Below, piece by piece: positions 20,283 through 27,744 of a stretch of 64,000 bases of DNA (position 1 is its first letter; every line of letters begins with the position of its first letter). The notes under the pieces are model-generated. The model made no database searches. It had not been told where the DNA came from and was given only the letters and a program-made list of their open reading frames with translations. The position numbers and the translations under genes are program-made. The DNA is from Rhodanobacter sp. GTDB taxonomy: Bacteria > Pseudomonadota > Gammaproteobacteria > Xanthomonadales > Rhodanobacteraceae. The stretch spans positions 1 through 64,000 of the forward strand of contig SCRF01000015.1 in NCBI GenBank assembly GCA_004322005.1. The letters run 5' to 3'.

Positions 20283-21152
20283 TCAGCGGATCTTGCCGAG
20301 AATGCCGTCCAGCTCGTCGTTGCTGTGATAGTGGATCACCAGCTTGCCGCGACCACCGCGGCCCTGCGCCAGCTCGACCCGGGTGGCGAAACGCTCGCCC
20401 AGTTCACGCTCCAGATCGGCAATGTTCGGGTCGCGCGGCGGCGCACTTTTCGCCTTGCCCTGCGGCGCCTGCTGCGTACGCCGGACGGCTTCTTCCAGCT
20501 CGCGCACACTCCAGTCGCGGCGTGCCGCCTCCAGTGCCAGCCGCTCGGCGTCGCGCTCCGGCAGGGTCAGCAGGCAACGTGCATGACCCATTTCCAGTCG
20601 GCCTTCGTCCAGCAATTTCTTGATCGACGCCGGCAGCTCGGTCAGCCGCAACAGGTTGGACACGCTGGCCCGCGAGCGACCCACCGCATCGGCGGCCTGT
20701 TGATGGGTGAGATCGAAATCGTCGATCAGGCGCTTCAGCGCATCGGCTTCTTCCAGCGGCGTGAGATCTTCGCGCTGGATATTCTCGATCAGCGCCATCG
20801 CCGGCACCGACGCCTCCGGTACCTGCTTGATCAGGGCAGGCAGTTCGGCCAGTTGGGCCCGTTGCGCGGCGCGCCAGCGGCGCTCGCCGGCGATCAGCTC
20901 GTAACTGTTGCGGCCCAGTGCGCGCACCACCACCGGCTGGATCAGGCCCTGCACCTTGATCGAGGCGGCCAGCTCGTCCAGCGCCTCATCGTTCCAGTGT
21001 CGCCGCGGTTGGTACTTGCCCGGCTGGATCTGCTGGATCGGCAGCATGCGCAGCTCGCCTTCCTGCCCGATCACCGACGGCGAGGCCTCGCCCGCGCCGC
21101 CCAGCAGGGCATCGAGCCCGCGTCCCAACCCACGTTTCTTCGCAGCGGCCAT
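20283..21152 (-). CDS. parB: Chromosome partitioning protein ParB
   Basis: Centromere-binding CTP hydrolase of the chromosomal ParABS system, 289 residues. The N-terminal KRGLGRGLDALLGG (ParA-contacting segment), GKYQPRRHW, CTP-binding GERRWRA box, ENIQREDLTPLEEA and helix-turn-helix HQQAADAVGRSRASVSNLLRL occur in order. A Lys/Pro-rich linker and the C-terminal dimerisation domain follow. It starts three bases after parA ends. I saw no perfect parS site (TGTTTCACGTGAAACA) in the window, though reading by eye is not exhaustive. Confidence 0.97.
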   Translation of the reverse strand: MAAAKKRGLGRGLDALLGGAGEASPSVIGQEGELRMLPIQQIQPGKYQPRRHWNDEALDELAASIKVQGLIQPVVVRALGRNSYELIAGERRWRAAQRAQLAELPALIKQVPEASVPAMALIENIQREDLTPLEEADALKRLIDDFDLTHQQAADAVGRSRASVSNLLRLTELPASIKKLLDEGRLEMGHARCLLTLPERDAERLALEAARRDWSVRELEEAVRRTQQAPQGKAKSAPPRDPNIADLERELGERFATRVELAQGRGGRGKLVIHYHSNDELDGILGKIR

Positions 21153-21155
21153 GCT

Positions 21156-22022
21156 CTATTCCTGATGGTTGGCGGCCGACGCATCGAGCGTCGTGCCGCT
21201 GCCGTGTGCCGACGGTTCTTCGATGTCTTCGATTGTCTCGGCAGCTTCGCCGCGCGGCAACCCGCGCTCGCGCCGGATCATTTCGCCGGCCAGTCCGACA
21301 TAGGCGATCGCGCCGCGCGAACTGCGGTCGTACAGGTGGATCGGCTGACCGTGGCTGGGCGCCTCGGCCAGGCGCACGTTGCGCTGGATGATCGAGCGCA
21401 ACACCTTGTCGCCGAAGTGCTGGATGAGTTGTGCGGAGACCTCGTTGCCGAGATTGTTGCGCACGTCGTACATGGTGCGCAGCAGGCCCTCGATCTCCAG
21501 CCCGGGGTTCAGCCGCTGGCGCACCGCCTTGATCGTGTCGAGCAGGCTGGACAGGCCTTCGAGCGCGAAATACTCGCACTGCACCGGAATCAGCACGCCG
21601 TGGGCGGCCGTCAGCGCATTCAGGGTCAGCAGGTTCAGCGAGGGCGGACAGTCGATCAGGATGGTCTGGTACTTGGCCGCGATCTTCGCCAGCTGCTCCT
21701 TCAGGCGGTGCTCGCGCGCCAGCGCATCCATCAGCTTCAGCTCGGCGGCGGTGAGGTCGCCATTGCCCGGCAGCAGGTCGTAATGCCCAACGGTCGGCAC
21801 GACCGCCTTGGCGATGTCCGCTTCCTCCAGCAGCACTTCGCAGCCGCTGGGCCTGGCCTCCCGCTTGTTGACGCCCGAGGCCATCGTCGCATTGCCCTGC
21901 GGATCCAGGTCGACCAGCAATACCTTGCGCTTTGCCGCAGCCAGCGCGGCAGCAAGATTGACGGCAGTGGTGGTCTTGCCGACGCCGCCCTTCTGGTTGG
22001 CGACAGCGATGATACGGGCCAT
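21156..22022 (-). CDS. parA: Chromosome partitioning ATPase ParA (Soj-like)
   Basis: Deviant-Walker ATPase of 288 residues that moves ParB-parS complexes over the nucleoid. The N-terminus MARIIAVANQKGGVGKTT holds the deviant Walker A (signature Lys11). VLLVDLDPQGNAT and ILIDCPPSLNLLTLNAL are the other nucleotide motifs. It lacks the N-terminal DNA-binding domain of plasmid ParAs. ATG 22022 gives the canonical N-terminus, and an upstream in-frame ATG (22043) adds only seven residues. It forms an operon with parB. rsmG, its usual upstream neighbour in xanthomonads, is here about 3 kb away. Confidence 0.97.
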   Translation of the reverse strand: MARIIAVANQKGGVGKTTTAVNLAAALAAAKRKVLLVDLDPQGNATMASGVNKREARPSGCEVLLEEADIAKAVVPTVGHYDLLPGNGDLTAAELKLMDALAREHRLKEQLAKIAAKYQTILIDCPPSLNLLTLNALTAAHGVLIPVQCEYFALEGLSSLLDTIKAVRQRLNPGLEIEGLLRTMYDVRNNLGNEVSAQLIQHFGDKVLRSIIQRNVRLAEAPSHGQPIHLYDRSSRGAIAYVGLAGEMIRRERGLPRGEAAETIEDIEEPSAHGSGTTLDASAANHQE

Positions 22023-22126
22023 GGATGGATAACTACCGTACACATGAGGGTTCTGGAGCAGGCTCCTAGTGTAATGCCTCGCCCGAACCAGCGCTCCCCG
22101 GCCGGCGAGGCCAGCCCCGCCTGCGC

Positions 22127-23218
22127 TCAGGCGTCGATGCGCATGCCGTTTTGCGCGTCGAACAGATGCAGCCGCGCCAGCGCCAGCCGCAACGCCACGG
22201 TGCTGCCCGGCTCCGGCAGGGCGCGTGGGGAAACCCGGGCCACCAGCGCCTGCCCCCCAAAACGCAGGTTCAGGAAAATCTCGTTACCGACCGGTTCGGG
22301 CACTTCCAGCCGGGCGCTGAGGGCCGCCGGCCCGGCATCCTGCGGCTGCAGGTCCTCCGGGCGGATCCCCAGCACCACGTCACGCCCGCACCACGCCCGC
22401 CACGCCGCGGCTTGCGGTGGCTCGCCCAGTTCGATGTCGCCGTGCGCCGTGGCGAATGTCCAGCCATGCCCGATCCGCAGTGTGCCATGCAGCAGATTCA
22501 TCGCCGGACTGCCGATGAAGCCGGCCACGAACAGGTTGGCCGGGCGATCGTACAGGTTCATCGGCGAGTCGATCTGCTGGATCACCCCGCCATCGAGCAC
22601 CACGATGCGCTGGCCCAGCGTCATCGCCTCGATCTGGTCGTGGGTGACATAGATCATGGTGGCCTTGAGCTGGCGGTGCAGGCGTGCGATCTCCACCCGC
22701 ATCGACAACCGCAGCTTGGCATCCAGATTGGACAACGGTTCGTCCAGCAGGAACACCTTCGGATCGCGTACCAGCGCACGCCCCAGCGCCACGCGCTGGC
22801 GCTGGCCGCCGGACAGCGCGGCCGGACGCGAGCTCAGCCGCTGTTCCAGCTCCAGCGTTCTGGCCGCACTGGCGACGCGTTGCCTGATGTCCGCCGGTTT
22901 GTGCCCGCGCAGGCGCAGGCCGAAGCCCAGGTTTTCCGCCACCGTCATGTGCGGATACAGCGCGTAGTTCTGGAACACCATCGCGATGTCGCGATCCTTC
23001 GGCGCCACTTCGTTGACCACGCGGCCGTCGATGCTCAGCGTGCCGCCACTGATCGTTTCCAGCCCCGCGATCATCCGCAGCAAGGTGGTCTTGCCGCAGC
23101 CGGAAGGACCGACCAGCACCAGCAGCTCGCCATCGGCGATGTCAAAGCTGGCATCGGCCACACCCACGTTGCCATTGGGGTAGACCTTGCGCAGCTGATC
23201 CAGACTGACGGTTGCCAT
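22127..23218 (-). CDS. Sugar ABC transporter ATP-binding protein (MalK/UgpC/MsmK type)
   Basis: ATPase of 363 residues for carbohydrate importers of the CUT1 class. Walker A GPSGCGKTT, Q-loop MVFQNYALYPHMTVAENLGF, signature LSGGQRQRVALGRALVRDP, Walker B VFLLDEPLSNLDAKLR, switch VTHDQIEAM and C-terminal TOBE domains (GIRPEDLQP) are all present. ATG 23218 lies six bases after ggag. No permease or binding protein adjoins it. The two permease/binding-protein cassettes at 35.6-43.5 kb lack an ATPase, so this protein probably energises them, as MsmK-type ATPases serve several importers. It is divergent from the GH1 gene, with a palindromic element between. Confidence 0.93.
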   Translation of the reverse strand: MATVSLDQLRKVYPNGNVGVADASFDIADGELLVLVGPSGCGKTTLLRMIAGLETISGGTLSIDGRVVNEVAPKDRDIAMVFQNYALYPHMTVAENLGFGLRLRGHKPADIRQRVASAARTLELEQRLSSRPAALSGGQRQRVALGRALVRDPKVFLLDEPLSNLDAKLRLSMRVEIARLHRQLKATMIYVTHDQIEAMTLGQRIVVLDGGVIQQIDSPMNLYDRPANLFVAGFIGSPAMNLLHGTLRIGHGWTFATAHGDIELGEPPQAAAWRAWCGRDVVLGIRPEDLQPQDAGPAALSARLEVPEPVGNEIFLNLRFGGQALVARVSPRALPEPGSTVALRLALARLHLFDAQNGMRIDA

Positions 23219-23260
23219 CGGCATCTCCGGTACGTTGGGCCAGGGCGGCCGTACTCCATC

Positions 23261-23427
23261 CAGGAACCTGTCGGGCTTTGGTTGGCCGGGCTGCGAATTT
23301 GGCTGTGCGGTCCATATTTCCGCCGCTTCTTGGCCCATAGCACCACTATGGGCCGGCGAAGCGTCGAAAATCTGTCCTCGCACAACCAAATTCTCGCCTC
23401 GACCACCAAAGCCCGACAGGCTCCTAG
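23261..23427. repeat. Long CTAG-family palindromic element with internal hairpin
   Basis: The left arm is CAGGAACCTGTCGGGCTTTG and the right arm is CAAAGCCCGACAGGCTCCTAG. Between them is a perfect 9-bp hairpin (23332-23340 with 23346-23354, GGCCCATAG). The flanking GCGAATTTGG and CCAAATTCTCGC are partly complementary. The whole can fold into a compound hairpin, like a small mobile palindromic element. It fills the gap between the divergent ABC-ATPase and GH1 genes. Confidence 0.78.
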
Positions 23428-23439
23428 CATGCGCCGGTC

Positions 23440-23487
23440 TGCACATCGGCGGAGGGTTCGGCTATTCTGCCCGTGTAATCGTTTACA
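23440..23487 (+). promoter_or_regulatory. GH1 promoter with LacI-type operator
   Basis: A -35 like TGCACA (23440-23445), a 17-base spacer and a -10 like TATTCT (23463-23468) precede the GH1 gene. The near-palindrome TGTAATCGTTTACA (23474-23487) lies over the expected transcription start. Its central CG and arms fit LacI-family operators. A 12-of-14 match in reverse orientation lies before the lacI gene at 26621-26634. Repression by that LacI protein until sugar is present is the likely control. Confidence 0.66.
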
Positions 23488-23516
23488 GCAAGCCCTTTGA
23501 ATCGCCAAGGAGCCCC

Positions 23517-24872
23517 ATGACCGGCTGCAGTTACCGCTTTCCCGATGGCTTCCATTGGGGCGCCGCCACCTCGGCCTATCAGATCGAAGGCTCCCCGCTT
23601 GCCGACGGCGCCGGTCCGAGCATCTGGCAACGCTTCGCCCATACGCCAGGCATGATGGCCAACGGCGATACCGGCGACGTCGCCTGCGACCACTACCGCC
23701 GCTACAAGGACGACGTGCAGTTGATGCGCGCACTGGGCCTGCAGGGATACCGCTTCAGCATCAACTGGGCGCGCGTGCTGCCCGAGGGCACCGGCCGAGT
23801 CAATCCGAAGGGGCTGGATTTCTATTCGCGTCTGGTCGACGAACTGCTGGAAAACGGCATCGTGCCGAACGTGACGCTGTTTCATTGGGATCTGCCGGCC
23901 GCACTCGACGACCGCGGCGGCTGGCTGAACCGCGACAGCGCGCACTGGTTCGCCGAGTACGCCGAAACGATGTTCAAGGCGCTGGACGACCGCGTGCCGC
24001 GCTGGACCACCCTCAACGAGCCGTGGGTGGTCACCGATGGCGGCTATCTGCACGGGGCACTGGCGCCCGGTCATCGCAACAAGTTCGAAGCACCGATCGC
24101 CGCCCACAACCTGATGCGGGCCAGCGGTGCGGGCATCCAGGCCTATCGTGCGCATGGCCGGCACGAAATCGGCGTGGTGTTCAACATCGAACCCAAATAC
24201 CCGGCCTCGGACAGCGCCGAGGATCTTGCCGCCACCCGCCGCGCGCATGCCTACATGAATCTGCAGTTTGCCGACCCGGCACTGCTCGGCAGCTATCCGC
24301 CGGAGCTGAAGGAAATCTTCGGCGATGCGTGGCCGGATTTCCCCGCCGACGACTTCACACTTACCCGGCAGCAGGTCGACTTCGTCGGCATCAACTACTA
24401 CACCCGCGCGGTGGTCAGGCACGACCCGGACGCGTATCCGCTGAAGGCCGTGCCGGTGCGCCAGGCCAACCGGACCCACACCGAGACCGGCTGGGAAGTC
24501 TTCGAGCAGGGCCTGACCGAAACACTGACCTGGTTCAGGGAGCGCTACGGCGATATTCCGCTGTACGTCACCGAGAACGGTTCGGCCTTCTACGATCCAC
24601 CGGTGACCGAAGAGACCGTACTCAGCGATCCGTTGCGCACAAGCTATCTGCGCAAGCACCTGCAGGCGCTGCACCACGCGATCGCGGCGGGGGTGAACCT
24701 GAAGGGTTATTACGCCTGGTCGCTGATGGACAACCTGGAATGGTCGCTGGGTTTTTCCAAGCGCTTCGGGCTGTACCACGTCGACTTCGCCACCCAGCAG
24801 CGCACGCCTAAGGCCAGCGCGAAACTCTATGCGCAGGTGATCGCAAGCAACGGCAGCGCGCTGGACGAGTAG
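23517..24872 (+). CDS. GH1 beta-glucosidase
   Basis: Retaining glycosidase of 451 residues that removes terminal beta-linked glucose from di- and oligosaccharides. The GH1 N-terminal signature FHWGAATSAYQIEG, acid/base Glu168 in TLNEPW, nucleophile Glu353 in YVTENG and glucose-binding WSLMDNLEWSLGFSKRFG are present. There is no signal peptide, so it is cytoplasmic and acts after import. ATG 23517 has a clear ribosome site (aaggag). The frame stays open upstream but there translates only the repeat. With the ABC systems and GH144 enzymes of this locus it would finish breakdown of a beta-glucan, for example sophorose to glucose. Confidence 0.95.
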   Translation: MTGCSYRFPDGFHWGAATSAYQIEGSPLADGAGPSIWQRFAHTPGMMANGDTGDVACDHYRRYKDDVQLMRALGLQGYRFSINWARVLPEGTGRVNPKGLDFYSRLVDELLENGIVPNVTLFHWDLPAALDDRGGWLNRDSAHWFAEYAETMFKALDDRVPRWTTLNEPWVVTDGGYLHGALAPGHRNKFEAPIAAHNLMRASGAGIQAYRAHGRHEIGVVFNIEPKYPASDSAEDLAATRRAHAYMNLQFADPALLGSYPPELKEIFGDAWPDFPADDFTLTRQQVDFVGINYYTRAVVRHDPDAYPLKAVPVRQANRTHTETGWEVFEQGLTETLTWFRERYGDIPLYVTENGSAFYDPPVTEETVLSDPLRTSYLRKHLQALHHAIAAGVNLKGYYAWSLMDNLEWSLGFSKRFGLYHVDFATQQRTPKASAKLYAQVIASNGSALDE

Positions 24873-24911
24873 GCATTTCCGCAGGCGCGCAGCCTGTGTG
24901 CGGTTGCTTTC

Positions 24912-24987
24912 GTAGGAGCCCGCTCGCGGGCGATGCTTTTTCTTTCGAGGTTCAGAACAAGAGCATCGCGCGCAAGCGCGCTCCTAC
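24912..24987. repeat. GTAG-type REP palindrome pair
   Basis: Left arm GTAGGAGCCCGCTCGCGGGC and a diverged right arm GCGCGCAAGCGCGCTCCTAC. It lies between the convergent ends of the GH1 and rsmG genes. Same family as 15714-15794. Confidence 0.82.
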
Positions 24988-25015
24988 ACAAAATCTTGGT
25001 TGTGCGGGAGTCCAC

Positions 25016-25645
25016 TCAGGCGCGCCCGAGCACCAGCAGATGGCGCTCGGCCGGCAAACCCGGCACCGTCAGCGCATGCACAGCGCGCACCTCGAAGCCG
25101 GCCGGAATACCCGGCAATTCGTCGTCCGGCCGCTTGCCTTTCATCGCCAGCCAGACACCGCCCGGTGCCAGCAGATGGCCACCCCAGCCGAGCATGTCGG
25201 CAAGGCTGGCGAACGCGCGTGCGGTGATGCAATCGAACTGGCCCTGCACATCCTCGACGCGCGACTGCACGGCACGCACGCCGTCGAGCTTGAGGCTGCG
25301 GATCGCCTCGCGCAGGAAACGCACCTTCTTGCCGTTGGAATCGACCAGCAGGATTTCCCGCCCCGGCGCCGCGATCGCCAAAGGGATGCCCGGCAAGCCC
25401 GGGCCGGTGCCCAGGTCGGCCAGCGTGGCGCCCTGCACAAAGGGCAGGATCGCCAGCGAATCGAGCAGGTGACGGGTGACCATTTCCGCCGCATCGCGGA
25501 CTGCGGTGAGGTTGTAGGCGGCGTTCCAGCGCTCCAGCAATGCCTGGTAGTCGAGCAACCGTGGCACCGCTTCGGCCGGCAAGGTCAGGTCCAGTTCGGC
25601 GATGCCTTGTTCCAGTCGGGCCTGCAGGGCGGCACGCGCGGTCAT
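25016..25645 (-). CDS. rsmG: 16S rRNA (guanine-527-N7)-methyltransferase RsmG (GidB)
   Basis: Adds a methyl group to N7 of G527 in 16S rRNA; loss gives low-level streptomycin resistance in other bacteria. At 209 residues it shows the RsmG order: YNLTAVRDAAEMVTRHLLDS, the S-adenosylmethionine-binding loop LADLGTGPGLPGIPLAI, VDSNGKKVRFLREA, and ITARAFASLADML. The ribosome site is aggaaa. In many bacteria rsmG directly precedes parA; here the ABC-ATPase and GH1 genes lie between them. Confidence 0.96.
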   Translation of the reverse strand: MTARAALQARLEQGIAELDLTLPAEAVPRLLDYQALLERWNAAYNLTAVRDAAEMVTRHLLDSLAILPFVQGATLADLGTGPGLPGIPLAIAAPGREILLVDSNGKKVRFLREAIRSLKLDGVRAVQSRVEDVQGQFDCITARAFASLADMLGWGGHLLAPGGVWLAMKGKRPDDELPGIPAGFEVRAVHALTVPGLPAERHLLVLGRA

Positions 25646-25717
25646 GACGTTTCCTGGGTGGTGATCGGGATGCGGCAGTATCCGGGGCAGATGACCACGA
25701 TGCCAGCGGCACCCGGC

Positions 25718-25745
25718 AAAAAAAGAAAACCCGCCGAAGCGGGTT
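25718..25745 (-). terminator. Rho-independent terminator for the leftward SPFH gene
   Basis: A 7-bp stem AACCCGC/GCGGGTT with loop CGAA lies at 25728-25745. The A-rich run to its left (25718-25729) becomes a U-tract when read leftward. It sits about 80 bases after the SPFH-domain gene and separates it from rsmG. Confidence 0.8.
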
Positions 25746-25821
25746 GCAAGACTCTCAGATCCCCTGTGGCGCGGGCGCTCTGGGTCGCCCTGGCGCGGTT
25801 CGTGACGATTCGATCCCCGAT

Positions 25822-26280
25822 TCAGGTGTTGTCGAGTTCGACCCGGGTCACCATCATCCCGCGCTCACGCAACGCGTTGTTCAAGGATAGTTTGAGGCGC
25901 CGGCCCAGATCACGGCGATTGCTGCGGTCGACTTCGGACTCGCCCTGCAACGCCTCGATCGCGCCGCGCCGGATCAGCTGATCCACCTGCTCGAACACCG
26001 CATCGGCACGCTCCGGCTCCAGCACCTGCCAGTACACCGTGCCGCGCAAATCGCTGGCGTCTGCACAAGGCTCCTCGAAGCGCAGCGTCTGGCCGGCCAG
26101 GTCGATCTTGTGCACCACCCGGTCCCGCAATGGCAACACCAGGTGAATGCCCGGCTGCAGCAGTTTTGCCATCTTGCCGTGCCGGTACAGGCTGTATACC
26201 TGTCCCACCGGCACGCGCCTGATCGCACTGGCCATCAGGGCGGCGGAAAGGATCAAGGGTAATGTCAGGAGGGTCAACAT
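25822..26280 (-). CDS. Short SPFH/band 7-domain membrane protein
   Basis: A 152-residue protein with an N-terminal membrane helix (LTLLTLPLILSAALMASAI) and a stomatin/prohibitin-like segment: RRVPVGQVYSLYRHGKMAK, LLQPGIHLVLPLRDRVVHKI, DLAGQTLRFEEPC. Full-length stomatins run to about 250-300 residues with a coiled-coil tail; this one stops after the band 7 core, with only RRDLGRRLKLSLNNALRERG. It has its own downstream terminator. It may be a truncated paralogue or a small scaffold protein; function unknown. The ribosome site is weak. Confidence 0.7.
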   Translation of the reverse strand: MLTLLTLPLILSAALMASAIRRVPVGQVYSLYRHGKMAKLLQPGIHLVLPLRDRVVHKIDLAGQTLRFEEPCADASDLRGTVYWQVLEPERADAVFEQVDQLIRRGAIEALQGESEVDRSNRRDLGRRLKLSLNNALRERGMMVTRVELDNT

Positions 26281-26677
26281 GATCGTAAATACAATGACTT
26301 GCCTATGTTTTGTTCGCCTGCAGAGACAGCTAAAGGGTACAGCTACTTGAGTCCGCTAATATTAACCTGGATTTAACGACAAAATGATCTTCCGCGCAAT
26401 GCGCAAGAATGCGGCAAGGCTCGCAATTCCAGCAGCTTGACCGCCAATCGCCGCAGTCTGGTTTTGTGTTCGTTGTTGCGCCGCCACAGCGTCGTCCCGT
26501 CAGCCCTGGTCGCCGTAACTCCGTGTCTGCGCCGAGTTCCGTATGGATCTGGCCACGACATGCAAAAACCTTTCCGCGACGCAGCATATCCTTGCTTTAC
26601 TGGTGCTTTACAAACCCGCATGAAAACGATTACGTTGCTGCTACATCAGGGTTTCAGAATCTCCGGTCCCTACTCCT
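26281..26677. other. Intergenic region between divergent SPFH and lacI genes
   Basis: About 400 bases without a convincing gene. The left third is unusually AT-rich for this genome (for example CTAATATTAACCTGG near 26360) and probably holds the leftward promoter. The right end holds the lacI promoter and operator. The middle (about 26400-26560) shows nothing recognisable; frames through it look like chance frames. Confidence 0.6.
26607..26635 (+). promoter_or_regulatory. Putative lacI promoter with autoregulatory operator
   Basis: A -35 like TTTACA (26607-26612) is followed after 17 bases by a weak -10 like TTACGT (26630-26635). TGAAAACGATTACG (26621-26634) overlaps the spacer and -10. Its reverse complement matches the GH1 operator TGTAATCGTTTACA at 12 of 14 positions. 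It lies 43 bases before the lacI start, as expected for autorepression of lacI and the co-directional receptor gene. Confidence 0.6.
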
Positions 26678-27724
26678 ATGTCAGCAGCCACGATCAAAGA
26701 TGTAGCTCGAGAGGCCAAGGTTTCCGTGGCCTCGGTATCGCGCGCCATGAATGGCGGCAGCGGCGTGACCGCCGCGACCAGTGAACGCATCCACGCGGCC
26801 GCCAGCCGTCTGCAATACGTCCCGCATGCGGCCGCGCGCATGTTGATCACCCGGCGCAGCAACACCATCGGTGCGTTGCTGCCCGATCTGCACGGCGAGT
26901 TCTTTTCCGAGCTAATCCGCGGCATCGACCTGGCCGCGCGTGCGCGCGGCTTCCATCTGCTGGTATCGAGTTCGCACGACAGCGCCGAGGAAGCGGCGGC
27001 CGCGATGCGCTCGATGCAGGGGCGTGTCGACGGCCTGTTGATCCTGTCCGCGCGGGTCGATGCGGCGTTTTTGCGCAGCAACCTGCCCAAGTCCTTGCCG
27101 GTCGTACTGATCAACAGCGCGGTGAAAAGTACGGCGCATACCGTACTCAACGTCGACAACTTCGCCGGCGCAAGCGCAATGGTGCAGCATCTGCTCCAGG
27201 CTGGGCACGCGAGCGTTGCCTTCATTGCCGGCCCGCAAAGCAATTTCGATGCGCAGCAGCGCGACAAGGGCTATCGCGCGGCGATGGCGAAATACGCGCC
27301 GAACGCACCGATCCATATCGTCGCTGGCGATTTCACCGAGGAATCGGGTTACCGCGCCGGGCGCGAACTGCTGGCGCAGCAAACGCGCCCGCGCGCCGTA
27401 TTCGCCGCGAACGACATGATGGCGGTGGGTTGCCTGACTGCATTCAAGGAGGCGGGGTTGCATGTCCCGCAAGACATCGCGCTGGCCGGTTTCGATGACA
27501 TTCCGGTTGCACGCTATGTCACGCCGCCGCTCAGTACGGTACGGGTACGCATCGTGGAACTGGGCCGCATCGCGCTGGAACAACTGGTCGCGCAGCTCGA
27601 AAAAACCGAACCGCTGCCGGCCCATGCAGACACGCTGGGCTGCGAGATCGTGATCCGCGAAAGCTGCGGCGCCAGCCTCATTGCCACATCCAGCCAAAAC
27701 ATTCTCAGCACGTCACATCCGTAG
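26678..27724 (+). CDS. LacI-family transcriptional regulator
   Basis: Repressor of 348 residues. The N-terminal helix-turn-helix ATIKDVAREAKVSVASVSRA and hinge VPHAAARMLITRRSNTIG precede a periplasmic-binding-protein-like sugar domain (about 65-335). That domain has FSELIRGIDLAARARGFHLL, VFAANDMMAVGCLTAFKEAG and DIALAGFDDIPVARYVTPPL. It probably senses an oligosaccharide or sugar and controls the locus. Related 14-bp operators precede it and the GH1 gene. The TonB receptor gene follows after 20 bases and is likely co-transcribed. The inducer is unknown; a beta-glucan breakdown product is the natural guess. Confidence 0.93.
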   Translation: MSAATIKDVAREAKVSVASVSRAMNGGSGVTAATSERIHAAASRLQYVPHAAARMLITRRSNTIGALLPDLHGEFFSELIRGIDLAARARGFHLLVSSSHDSAEEAAAAMRSMQGRVDGLLILSARVDAAFLRSNLPKSLPVVLINSAVKSTAHTVLNVDNFAGASAMVQHLLQAGHASVAFIAGPQSNFDAQQRDKGYRAAMAKYAPNAPIHIVAGDFTEESGYRAGRELLAQQTRPRAVFAANDMMAVGCLTAFKEAGLHVPQDIALAGFDDIPVARYVTPPLSTVRVRIVELGRIALEQLVAQLEKTEPLPAHADTLGCEIVIRESCGASLIATSSQNILSTSHP

Positions 27725-27744
27725 ATCTTCCGGGGAGGGGTAAC

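Noticed and set aside
20283-22022. parS centromere site near parAB
   Set aside because: No sequence close to TGTTTCACGTGAAACA was found by eye here or elsewhere in the window. This is not a full search.
23235-23516. N-terminal extension of GH1
   Set aside because: The extra frame translates the palindromic element; ATG 23517 has the ribosome site.
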